64,000 nucleotides of DNA from CAYQQU01 sp964419545 (GTDB lineage Bacteria; Bacteroidota; Bacteroidia; Chitinophagales; Saprospiraceae), in assembly GCA_964419545.1 (NCBI GenBank), contig CAYQQU010000016.1, positions 1-64,000 of the forward strand, in the 5' to 3' direction. Under the pieces are notes generated by a model, which ran no database searches, was not told the origin of the DNA, and saw only the letters and a program-made list of their open reading frames with translations. Shown in pieces: positions 26,500-34,065 of this stretch (position 1 is its first letter; each line of letters begins with the position of its first letter). The translations under genes were made by a program, and so were the position numbers.

Positions 26500-27084
26500 A
26501 TGATCGACAAAGCATTGAGTTTTATAGTCGAAGAAATTAATGACTACCTCGTTCCGGGAGGCGGCGTGGATGCCCCGTTGATTCTCGGCAATATTGCGCT
26601 GCACGAATCGGGAGGGGAATCTGTTTCCAACCAGCTTTCCAATAAGACCGTACTGTCATTGGTGAACATGGTAGAGGAGGCCAGTCTGAAGAACGGTCCC
26701 TTTTACCGGAAGAATAACGATGCATCGGTTCACTACCACAACCCTACGATTCACCTCAATCTCTTCGTGTTATTCAGTGCGAATATGGACGATTACGGTA
26801 AAGCATTGACGGAACTGTCCAAGATCGTGGGGTTTTTCCAGCGCCGCAACAGCTTTACGCCCGAGCTTTTTCCCAAGCTGAAGCCTCCCATTGTGCAGCT
26901 GATTTTCGATATGCATTCCATGAGTTTCGAGCAGTTGAATAACCTGTGGAGCTACCTCGGCGGGAAATACATTCCCTCGGTGGTTTACAAGGTCCGCCTG
27001 GTATCCATTCAGGAGGACGTCCGGGCGGCGGCGCCGGTCGTCGAAAATATCGGAGAAAATCCAAATTTGACAGATGTTTCGTAA
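26500..27084 (+). CDS. eCIS cap/tail-terminator protein (DUF4255, Pvc16-like)
   Basis: The 194-residue protein matches the DUF4255 family: MIDKALSFIVEEINDYL, LGNIALHESGG, NPTIHLNLFVLFSANMDDYGKALTELSKIVGFFQRRNSF, and LNNLWSYLGGKYIPSVVYKVRLVSI. In PVC-type injection systems this protein (Pvc16) caps the distal end of the sheath and tube. ATG 26500 is chosen since the conserved region begins there; an upstream in-frame ATG at 26431 would add unrelated residues. It opens the gene cluster, and the next gene overlaps its end by 11 bases, which implies translational coupling. Confidence 0.88.
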   Translation: MIDKALSFIVEEINDYLVPGGGVDAPLILGNIALHESGGESVSNQLSNKTVLSLVNMVEEASLKNGPFYRKNNDASVHYHNPTIHLNLFVLFSANMDDYGKALTELSKIVGFFQRRNSFTPELFPKLKPPIVQLIFDMHSMSFEQLNNLWSYLGGKYIPSVVYKVRLVSIQEDVRAAAPVVENIGENPNLTDVS

Positions 27085-28216
27085 GTTTAATATATTATTT
27101 ACCCTGCGGGTATTTCACCAGTATTCCGGAGACGTTCCCAGTACGGATTTCACCGTTGCGCCAACGCCTTCCGGGCTGGCGGAAATGCGGCGATACGGGC
27201 TGCTTTTCCGGCAGTCGGGCGATACCGTGTACGTGCTGTACGAGCGCAAAGCGCGGATGAAAGCCGAACCCGGCGCCATCCTTAAGGCAATAGACAGGCC
27301 TGTCGTTTTTACGTTTTTGCTTCGGCTGCGCGCCCCTTACGTGCTCAATTACACCGACTGGGGTGCTTCGGAAGCTTTAGGGGACGGGCCGCCCACATTT
27401 TGTTTTTCGAATCTCGATGCGGTATCCGGCAACCTGGACGCCAACCAATCGGCTGGCGGCGAAATAAGGTTGATGATGAGTGATTTCGCCGCGCAAGCCG
27501 ACACATGCATCCGGGTAAGGAATGCTTATCGCCTGCCTGTAAGCGGGGCGTCTTTTCAGAAACTGGAGTTGCTGGCCGATCGTCCCGGCGCTCCCTGGGA
27601 ACCGGTCCTAACGGCCGACCTTGCCGTCGACCAGGCGGAAGTGGCGCTCGATCTTTCCGACCAGCCGTCGGGCCGCTACACCGTACGCCTCAGGCCGCGC
27701 GATCCCGAAGCGGAAACGACCACCCGGCAATTATTCGTCGACAGGGAGCAGCCCGATGCCCCCTTCTTCGCCTATCTGCAATTCCATTTCGACGAGACGA
27801 CCAGCTATGCCCAGGAAAGGGAATACGCGGTGTATTTCCGAAGCCCGGTCCAGACCTGGCAATACTTCATCATCCGCCCGAAAGAACAGGCCGGCAACGG
27901 AGATAACGGCGTCACCTATGGGATCGACTACGTGCGACAGAACCCCAATGAGCCTTCCCGGTATCCGGATGAGATCACGTTCAGTTCGGTCGACTTTAAC
28001 TTGTTGTCCGAAAAGGATAAAAAAGCCGTCCGTTCCTTTTCACCCCGTAAGGTGGATGTCCTGCAATCGAACCAGTTGTTGCCCAAAGTTGACCAACCGC
28101 TGTCGGCGCTGCAGCTCGTGGAGCAGGAAAACCCGCTCCGCAAGAAGGTGCTGATTCCGTTTTTGCCCAATCCGGCGCGGCAAGCTATTGAACCTAAAAT
28201 ATTTATCAATTTATAA
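27074..28216 (+). CDS. Unknown eCIS-linked protein, possible cap adaptor
   Basis: I do not recognise a named family for this 380-residue protein. It overlaps the DUF4255 gene by 11 bases and precedes the sheath gene by 12, so it belongs to the structural operon. The N-terminal third is beta-rich (FRKFNILFTLRVFHQYSGDVPS). The middle shows an Ig-like pattern (LELLADRPGAPWEPVL ... LDLSDQPSGRYTVRL) and the C-terminal third resembles phage structural proteins (TWQYFIIRPKEQAG ... FLPNPARQAIEPKI). There is no signal peptide. Position next to the cap suggests a second cap or collar component, as some Bacteroidota injection systems have extra cap proteins; this is inference. Confidence 0.6.
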   Translation: MFRKFNILFTLRVFHQYSGDVPSTDFTVAPTPSGLAEMRRYGLLFRQSGDTVYVLYERKARMKAEPGAILKAIDRPVVFTFLLRLRAPYVLNYTDWGASEALGDGPPTFCFSNLDAVSGNLDANQSAGGEIRLMMSDFAAQADTCIRVRNAYRLPVSGASFQKLELLADRPGAPWEPVLTADLAVDQAEVALDLSDQPSGRYTVRLRPRDPEAETTTRQLFVDREQPDAPFFAYLQFHFDETTSYAQEREYAVYFRSPVQTWQYFIIRPKEQAGNGDNGVTYGIDYVRQNPNEPSRYPDEITFSSVDFNLLSEKDKKAVRSFSPRKVDVLQSNQLLPKVDQPLSALQLVEQENPLRKKVLIPFLPNPARQAIEPKIFINL

Positions 28217-28228
28217 AACTAAAAAACC

Positions 28229-29647
28229 ATGCCTGCAATCTCCAGAACAACTCCAGGCGTCTATATCGAAGAAATTCGAAAATTCCCACCGTCCATCGCA
28301 CCGGTGGCGACCGCCGTTCCCGCCTTCATCGGCTTCACGGAAAGGAATCTGATGACAAAGCCGGGGATTAAACCCAGAATCACCTCACTGCTCGAATTCG
28401 AGCAAAATTTCGGTACGGTGTCCAAAGTTACCGGATCGGTGACGGTGGACAGTGATAACCGGGTTACCATTGATTCTACGACGATCCCGGACTACAATCT
28501 CTACTATCACATGGCGATGTACTTCGCCAACGGTGGCGGGCCGTGTTACGTCATTTCCATCGGTAATTTATCGACCTCCCCGACGAAAGACCTGTTTTCG
28601 GACGGCTTGAAGGCCCTCGAATCTTTCGACGAACCCACATTAATCGTCATGCCGGAAGCCGTGCAGCTTAAATCTGCCGATTATTTTTCGGTGGTGGACG
28701 AGGCTTTACGTCAGTGCAACAAGCTGCAGGATCGGTTCACCATCATTGACGTGCCGGCGCCCTCGGCCGATCAGGATTTCGATGCGAGTATCGCCGCTTT
28801 CCGCGATGGTATGCCCATTGACGTCAACTTCACCAAGTACGGCGCCGCGTACTCGCCCCACTTGCGCACGGTGCTCAATTACATGCTGGACGAGGAGCAA
28901 ATCACGGTTACGGACAACGCCGCTGCCGGTCCGGGAGGCGGCGATACAGGCGATACGGGAGATACCGGTGGCGGCGCCGCCGGCGGCGGTGGTTCCCTGG
29001 CTTCCCTCAAGGGCACCAATACCGGGGCTTACAACGCTGTTTTAGCTGCTTTCAACGAAATGCGCGTCGAATTGTCGCCAAGCAGCGCCGTCGCCGGGCA
29101 GTACGCTACGGTCGACCGCACCCGGGGCGTCTGGAAAGCGCCCGCCAACGTCAGCCTCAGCAGCGTCATCGACCCGGTTGTGAACATCAATGCCGAGACG
29201 CAGGGCCGGATGAACGTCGATACCATTTCGGGTAAATCCGTCAACGCGATCCGCTCCTTCATGGGGAAAGGCACCCTGATCTGGGGCGCGCGCACCCTGG
29301 CCGGCAACGACAACGAATGGCGCTACGTGCCCGTACGCCGTTTCTTCAACTTCGTCGAAGAGTCGGTCAAGAAAGCGACCGAAGGTTTTGTATTCGAACC
29401 CAACGACCGCAATACCTGGGTGAAGGTGAAAGCCATGATCGAGAACTTCCTGATCAATCAGTGGCGCGCCGGCGCGCTGGCAGGGTCGACGCCCGAAGCT
29501 GCTTTCTTCGTTAAGATCGGCCTCGGCGAGACGATGACCGCACAGGACATCCTCGAAGGATATATGATCATCGAGATTGGTATGGCCGCCGTACGACCGG
29601 CCGAGTTCATCATCCTGCGGTTCTCGCACAAGATGCAGGAAGCTTAA
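28229..29647 (+). CDS. eCIS contractile tail sheath protein
   Basis: The 472-residue protein has the phage tail sheath signature TPGVYIEEI at the N-terminus, the VPAFIGFTE strand of the N-terminal domain and a C-terminal domain with SVNAIRSFMGKGTLIWGARTLAGN, YVPVRRFFNFVEESVKK and a closing IEIGMAAVRPAEFIILRFSH. Sheath subunits form a helical sleeve around the tube and contract to drive it through a target membrane. Only one sheath gene is present, unlike PVC loci with three. A Gly/Asp/Thr-rich insert (28920-29010) lies in the middle, probably a surface loop. Confidence 0.93.
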   Translation: MPAISRTTPGVYIEEIRKFPPSIAPVATAVPAFIGFTERNLMTKPGIKPRITSLLEFEQNFGTVSKVTGSVTVDSDNRVTIDSTTIPDYNLYYHMAMYFANGGGPCYVISIGNLSTSPTKDLFSDGLKALESFDEPTLIVMPEAVQLKSADYFSVVDEALRQCNKLQDRFTIIDVPAPSADQDFDASIAAFRDGMPIDVNFTKYGAAYSPHLRTVLNYMLDEEQITVTDNAAAGPGGGDTGDTGDTGGGAAGGGGSLASLKGTNTGAYNAVLAAFNEMRVELSPSSAVAGQYATVDRTRGVWKAPANVSLSSVIDPVVNINAETQGRMNVDTISGKSVNAIRSFMGKGTLIWGARTLAGNDNEWRYVPVRRFFNFVEESVKKATEGFVFEPNDRNTWVKVKAMIENFLINQWRAGALAGSTPEAAFFVKIGLGETMTAQDILEGYMIIEIGMAAVRPAEFIILRFSHKMQEA

Positions 29648-29685
29648 ATCTCATTTCCCTAAAAAATTAAAAACAGCGAATAATC

Positions 29686-30129
29686 ATGGCAGATTATCCA
29701 TTACCGAAGTTCCATTTCCAGGTAGACTGGGAGGGGACGCAGATCGGCTTCACGGAAGTTACCGGCCTGGACGTGACAACCGAGCCCATCGAATACCGCC
29801 ACGGCGCGAGCCCGGAATACCACAAAACCCAACAGCCGGGCATGACCAAGTACAGCAACATCACGTTGAAGCGCGGTACTTTCAAATCCGATAACGAATT
29901 CTACGACTGGTGGAACAAGACCAAGCTCTTCGAAGAAGAAAGCGAGGAATTCCGCCGGGATATCACCATCAGCCTGCTCAACGAAGCCCACGAACCGGTG
30001 GTTACCTGGAAAGTCAAAAATGCCTGGCCGACCAAGGTGACGTCTACTGATCTGAAAGCCGACGAAAACGCCATCGCTATCGAATCGATAGAGCTGGTGC
30101 ACGAAGGCCTGGTGATCGAAAACGGCTAA
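29686..30129 (+). CDS. eCIS inner tube protein 1 (gp19-like)
   Basis: The 147-residue protein matches the phage T4 gp19-like tube family: YPLPKFHFQVDWEGTQIGFTEVTGLDV, KYSNITLKRGTFKSDNEFYDWW, and NAWPTKVTSTDLKADENAIAIESIELVHEGL. Hexamers stack to form the hollow tube that carries cargo. It follows the sheath by 38 bases, and a second tube gene comes 9 bases after it. This member is probably the main tube subunit, because its length and sequence are closest to the standard. Confidence 0.92.
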   Translation: MADYPLPKFHFQVDWEGTQIGFTEVTGLDVTTEPIEYRHGASPEYHKTQQPGMTKYSNITLKRGTFKSDNEFYDWWNKTKLFEEESEEFRRDITISLLNEAHEPVVTWKVKNAWPTKVTSTDLKADENAIAIESIELVHEGLVIENG

Positions 30130-30138
30130 TCCATTGGT

Positions 30139-30600
30139 ATGAATTACGCTATTTATCCGCCGGTAGGCTTCCATTTTAAGGTGGAATTCGACGACCTCGG
30201 AGAGGACGAAACGGATTCTTTCTTTCGGGAAGTCACCGGTATTACCGCGGAATTTGATGTAGAAACCCGAAAGGAAGGTGGGGAAAATCGCTTTGTCCAC
30301 ACCTTCCCCGTTCGGGCCAAATACAGTACCGTCACCCTGAAACGGGGGCTGCAGGTGCATTCCAAGCTGATCGAATGGTGCAAAAAAGCCCTGGTCAACA
30401 TGGAAATAACGCCCATCAACATCTGGATCTACCTGATGAACGAAAAGCATGAAGTCCTGCAGCTTTATTACCTGATCAACGCCTGGCCCAAAAAATGGAC
30501 CATCAGCGACCTGAACGCAGAAGAAAACCAGATCGTGGTCGAATCCATCGAGCTGGGGTACCAGTATTTCAATATCCAATACGAAAAATCAAGGATCTGA
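30139..30600 (+). CDS. eCIS tube protein 2 (gp19-like, baseplate-proximal)
   Basis: A second, divergent gp19-like protein of 153 residues shows PPVGFHFKVEFDDLGEDETDSFFREVTGI, YSTVTLKRGLQVHSKLIEWCKKAL and NAWPKKWTISDLNAEENQIVVESIELGYQYF. In PVC-type particles a distinct tube protein forms the first ring, which joins tube to spike, and this is the likely role here. It lies directly after tube protein 1 and 4 bases before the DUF5908 gene. Confidence 0.9.
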   Translation: MNYAIYPPVGFHFKVEFDDLGEDETDSFFREVTGITAEFDVETRKEGGENRFVHTFPVRAKYSTVTLKRGLQVHSKLIEWCKKALVNMEITPINIWIYLMNEKHEVLQLYYLINAWPKKWTISDLNAEENQIVVESIELGYQYFNIQYEKSRI

Positions 30601-30604
30601 CGCC

Positions 30605-30790
30605 ATGCCCATCGAGATTTCGGAATTAACCATCAAGGCGGTGGTCAACCAGGAAGGCGCCGGCAACGGCGCGCCTGCTTCACCGGCCGCAGCAACCGGC
30701 GCCGCGCCGGCCGCCGTTGACAAAGAAGCCATCATTCGCGAAGCGGTCGACCGCGTGCTGGACATCATTAAGCGAGAGCGCGAACGATAA
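30605..30790 (+). CDS. Small eCIS protein (DUF5908)
   Basis: The 61-residue protein matches the DUF5908 pattern: MPIEISELTIKAVV at the N-terminus, a Gly/Ala/Pro linker, and a charged C-terminal helix (EAIIREAVDRVLDIIKRERER). It is found in this position in many Bacteroidota injection-system clusters, between tube and LysM adaptor genes, corresponding to Pvc6. The role is not established. Confidence 0.75.
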   Translation: MPIEISELTIKAVVNQEGAGNGAPASPAAATGAAPAAVDKEAIIREAVDRVLDIIKRERER

Positions 30791-30802
30791 AAGCAGTTTA
30801 CT

Positions 30803-31483
30803 ATGTCGGACGGACAATTAGAAAAAGCCGTACTGCGCGGTTTTCGCAGAAACGACAATACCCGGACGCTCGAGCAGGTCGGGCGCGATTACGTGGTCAT
30901 GTTCAACCCGGAAAAATTTACGGTTAACAACCAATTCGAATACGACTCATCGCGGCCCCACGGCCGGCGCGGCAGCGAACAGCGCTTCCTCGGCGTCAAG
31001 CCCCGCCAGTTTTCCTTCGAGTTCCTGGTGGACGGTGTCGGCTCTTCCGGTGAAGCGCGCGACGTGGTGCGGGACATCCGTCACTTCAAAACCATCAGCG
31101 GCTTCGACGGCGACATCCACCGGCCCACTTACATGAATATTTCCTGGGGCCCCTGGTCCGAAAACTGTGTGCTGGAACGCCTGGATATCGAATATACGCT
31201 TTTCATGCCCAACGGCACCCCCCTGCGCGCCCTCCTCAAAACGACCTTCAAAGAGGACGTCTCCAATGTGCTGCAGGAGCGGGAGATCAACCGCAGCTCT
31301 CCCGACCTGACCCACGCCCGGGAATTCACCTCAGCCGTTAATCTGCCGTTGATGTGTTTTCGCATCTACGACGATCCCAAACACTACTTCCAGGTGGCGA
31401 GGGCCAATAACCTGAATACGATAATGAATGTAAAACCTGGGCGGCGGATCTATTTCCCGCCCATCGAAAAGTCTGACCGATAA
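30803..31483 (+). CDS. eCIS tube-spike adaptor with LysM motif (Pvc7-like)
   Basis: The 226-residue protein has the CIS tube N-terminal domain (VGRDYVVMFNPEKFTVNNQFEY, KPRQFSFEFLVDGVG) and a C-terminal LysM-like motif (YFQVARANNLNTIMNVKPGRRIYFPP). The family, comparable to T4 gp53/54-type adaptors, links the tube to the spike and baseplate in PVC and AlgoCIS. Its stop overlaps the spike gene start by one base. Confidence 0.87.
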   Translation: MSDGQLEKAVLRGFRRNDNTRTLEQVGRDYVVMFNPEKFTVNNQFEYDSSRPHGRRGSEQRFLGVKPRQFSFEFLVDGVGSSGEARDVVRDIRHFKTISGFDGDIHRPTYMNISWGPWSENCVLERLDIEYTLFMPNGTPLRALLKTTFKEDVSNVLQEREINRSSPDLTHAREFTSAVNLPLMCFRIYDDPKHYFQVARANNLNTIMNVKPGRRIYFPPIEKSDR

Positions 31484-33264
31484 TGCCGAACCAGACCTTC
31501 CTGCAGGACCAAAACCGCACCGACCTGGTTTCCTTCTCCTTAAAGGTTGACAGGGAAAAGGTAGGCGTTTTGCAGGCGCCGATCATGGCCGTTTCCATCC
31601 GCCGTGAGATCAATAAGATACCATGGGCCAAACTCACCCTGCGCGACGGGGACGCGCCGTCTTCCGACTTTGCGATCAGCAACGAAGACCGCTACGTGCC
31701 GGGGCGGGAAATCGAGATCCTGATGGGGTATCACGGTGAAGAACGCACCGTCTTCAAAGGCATCATCATCAAACACGGCATCACCATTCGGGATCACGCG
31801 CCGGCCGTCCTCGAGATCGAGTGTAAAGACGTCGCCGTCAAAATGACCGTCGGCCGCAAGAACGGCTATTTCTCGGAGATGACCGACTCCGACCTTATCG
31901 AGGAAGTACTCGGCCGGTACGACGGCATCAGCCCGGAAGTGGAATCGACCCCCGCCCAGCACCTGGAAGTGGTTCAGTACCACGCCACCGACTGGGATTT
32001 CGTGGTGTCGCGCGCCGACGCCAACGGCATGCTGGTGGTCGTGGAAGACGGGAAAGTGGCGGTGAAGAAACCCGATTTGCAGCAATCGCCCCAGGTTGCT
32101 TTACAATACGGCACGACGATTCGCGAATTTGAGGGCGAGATCGACGCCCGCTATCAGTACAAGAGCGTGAAAGCAAAAGCCTGGGACCCCGCCGCACAGG
32201 CCTTGCTGGAAGAGGAAGCGACGCCGCCGGCCATAGAAGCCGAGCAGGGCGACCTGGGCACCGCTGCCCTCGCCGATGCACTGGGGTTGGATCACCTCAG
32301 CCTTCGCCACTCGGGCAAAGTGGCCGACCACGAACTGAAAAGCTGGGCCGACGCCCAGTTGCAGCGCAGCTACCTCGCCAAAATAAGAGGCCGGTTGCGG
32401 TTGCAGGGCACCGGGGAAATTAAGCCGGGCGACCTGGTAGAACTACAGGGGCTGGGCAATCGCTTCAACGGCCCGGCCTTCGTGTCGGTCGTTCACCAGC
32501 ATTTTAACGGCCAGGAATGGCTGACGGAATTGCAGCTGGGGCTGGAACCCGATTTTTTCTATCGCGGCAAGGACGTCTCCGCGCCTTCCGCCCACGGCCT
32601 GCTGCCGGCCGTCGCCGGGTTGCAGGTAGGCGTGGTCACCAAACTGGAAGAAGACCCCGAAGGCGAAGATCGCATCAAAGTCAAATGCCCGATCATCGAC
32701 GACAATGAAGAGGGCGCCTGGGCGCGGCTGGCCAGCCTGGACGCCGGCAACGATCGCGGCTGGGTGGTCCGCCCCGAGATCGGCGACGAGGTCATCGTCG
32801 GCTTCCTGAACGACGACCCCCGCGACCCGGTCGTGTTGGGCCAGCTCTACAGCGGCGCCAAACCGGCGCCCATTCCGGGAAAAGACGACAACCACATCAA
32901 AGGATATACCTCCCGCAGCAAGATGCGCCTGGAATTCGACGACGAGAAAAAGATCATCACCATCGAAACGCCGGGGGGCAACCACATTATCCTCAACGAA
33001 GAAGACCAGGGGATCTTTATCAAAGACCAGAACGACAATACCGTCACCCTTGATCCCAACGGCATCACCATGGACAGCCCGAAAGACATCATCATTACTG
33101 CGGGCGGTAAAATCGAGATCGTCGCCACCCAGGACCTCACCCTGGAAGGAATGAATGTTGCGGGCAAGGCCAACGCCATGCTCAAAATGGAAGGTCAGGG
33201 CGGCGCAGAAGTCAGTTCGGCGGCGAATACCGTCGTCAAAGGAAGCTTGGTACAAATAAATTGA
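31483..33264 (+). CDS. eCIS central spike (VgrG/gp5-gp27-like, Pvc8)
   Basis: The 593-residue spike subunit shows gp27-like beta barrels in the first 300 residues (YVPGREIEILMGYHGEERTVFKGIIIKHGITI), the gp5 OB-fold (LQVGVVTKLEEDPEGEDRIKVKCPI ... ARLASLDAGNDRGWVVRPEIGDEVIVGFLNDDPRDPVVLGQLYS) and a C-terminal beta-helical needle (NDNTVTLDPNGITMDSPKDIIITAGGKIEI). It forms a trimer at the tip of the tube. No extra enzymatic C-terminal domain is fused. The PAAR tip gene follows with a near-overlap. Confidence 0.93.
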   Translation: MPNQTFLQDQNRTDLVSFSLKVDREKVGVLQAPIMAVSIRREINKIPWAKLTLRDGDAPSSDFAISNEDRYVPGREIEILMGYHGEERTVFKGIIIKHGITIRDHAPAVLEIECKDVAVKMTVGRKNGYFSEMTDSDLIEEVLGRYDGISPEVESTPAQHLEVVQYHATDWDFVVSRADANGMLVVVEDGKVAVKKPDLQQSPQVALQYGTTIREFEGEIDARYQYKSVKAKAWDPAAQALLEEEATPPAIEAEQGDLGTAALADALGLDHLSLRHSGKVADHELKSWADAQLQRSYLAKIRGRLRLQGTGEIKPGDLVELQGLGNRFNGPAFVSVVHQHFNGQEWLTELQLGLEPDFFYRGKDVSAPSAHGLLPAVAGLQVGVVTKLEEDPEGEDRIKVKCPIIDDNEEGAWARLASLDAGNDRGWVVRPEIGDEVIVGFLNDDPRDPVVLGQLYSGAKPAPIPGKDDNHIKGYTSRSKMRLEFDDEKKIITIETPGGNHIILNEEDQGIFIKDQNDNTVTLDPNGITMDSPKDIIITAGGKIEIVATQDLTLEGMNVAGKANAMLKMEGQGGAEVSSAANTVVKGSLVQIN

Positions 33265-33269
33265 ACAAT

Positions 33270-33569
33270 ATGCCTCCAGCAGCAAGAATTTCGGATATGC
33301 ACACCTGCCCGATGGTGACACCCGGCCTGCCGCCGGTGCCCCACGTGGGCGGCCCCATTACCGGGCCGGGCGTCCCCACCGTCCTGATCGCCGGTATGCC
33401 GGCGGCGGTACTCGGGGATATGGCCGTATGTGTCGGTCCGCCCGACACCATCGTCATGGGGTCCGCTACCGTGATGATCGGCGGCAAACCCGCAGCGCGT
33501 ATGGGGGATGCAACGGCCCACGGCGGCCTCATCGCCGTAGGCGCACCAACCGTGATCATTGGAGGATAA
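33270..33569 (+). CDS. PAAR-domain spike tip protein
   Basis: The 99-residue protein consists almost entirely of a PAAR repeat cone: AARISDMHTCPM at the start, then VGPPDTIVMGSATVMIGGKPAARMGD and GAPTVIIGG at the end. The metal-binding His and Cys residues are visible in MHTCPM, VCVGPP and DATAHGG. PAAR proteins sharpen the VgrG-like spike. ATG 33270 is preferred over TTG 33261, which overlaps the previous stop. Confidence 0.92.
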   Translation: MPPAARISDMHTCPMVTPGLPPVPHVGGPITGPGVPTVLIAGMPAAVLGDMAVCVGPPDTIVMGSATVMIGGKPAARMGDATAHGGLIAVGAPTVIIGG

Positions 33570-33580
33570 AAAACGCGATT

Positions 33581-34054
33581 ATGGCAAACGACAATTCATT
33601 TTTAGGCACCGGTTGGGGTTTTCCACCCACTTTCACGTTCCTCGACCAGGGCGCCAGGATGGTCTCAGATGAAGAGGACATTCGGGAGAGCCTCGCCATC
33701 CTCCTGACCACGCGGCCCGGAGAGCGCATCATGCAACCCAATTACGGGTGCAATCTCGATTTTCTCCAATTCGACCCGATCAACTCCACGATGCAGGCTT
33801 TCGTCAAGAAGCTGATCGAAGAAGCGATCATCTATAACGAGCCCCGCATCGCTCTCAATTTCATCGAACTGCACCTGGAAAGGCAGCTGGAAGGCATTCT
33901 CGATATCGAACTGGATTATACGGTGCGCACCACCAATTCCCGGTTCAATATGGTTTTCCCCTACTACCTGAACGAAGCGGAGGTCGCCGAACAGCAAAAA
34001 CTGGCGTCGCCGCCCCGTTCCTTTTTGCAACAGGAAAGCCCCGAATCGCAATAA
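33581..34054 (+). CDS. eCIS baseplate wedge protein (gp25-like)
   Basis: The 157-residue protein is a gp25/IraD-family baseplate component (Pvc9-like): GWGFPPTFTFLDQGARMVSDEEDIRESLAILLTTRPGERIMQPNYGCNLDFLQFDP. The conserved EDI...ILLTTRPGER motif forms the core that anchors the first sheath ring to the baseplate. ATG 33581 is selected since the match begins there. Confidence 0.92.
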   Translation: MANDNSFLGTGWGFPPTFTFLDQGARMVSDEEDIRESLAILLTTRPGERIMQPNYGCNLDFLQFDPINSTMQAFVKKLIEEAIIYNEPRIALNFIELHLERQLEGILDIELDYTVRTTNSRFNMVFPYYLNEAEVAEQQKLASPPRSFLQQESPESQ

Positions 34055-34065
34055 TTATTTGACTA

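Noticed and set aside
26262..26510. Minus-strand reading frame of 82 codons before the eCIS cluster
   Set aside because: It overlaps the start of the DUF4255 gene on the opposite strand and shows no recognisable feature.
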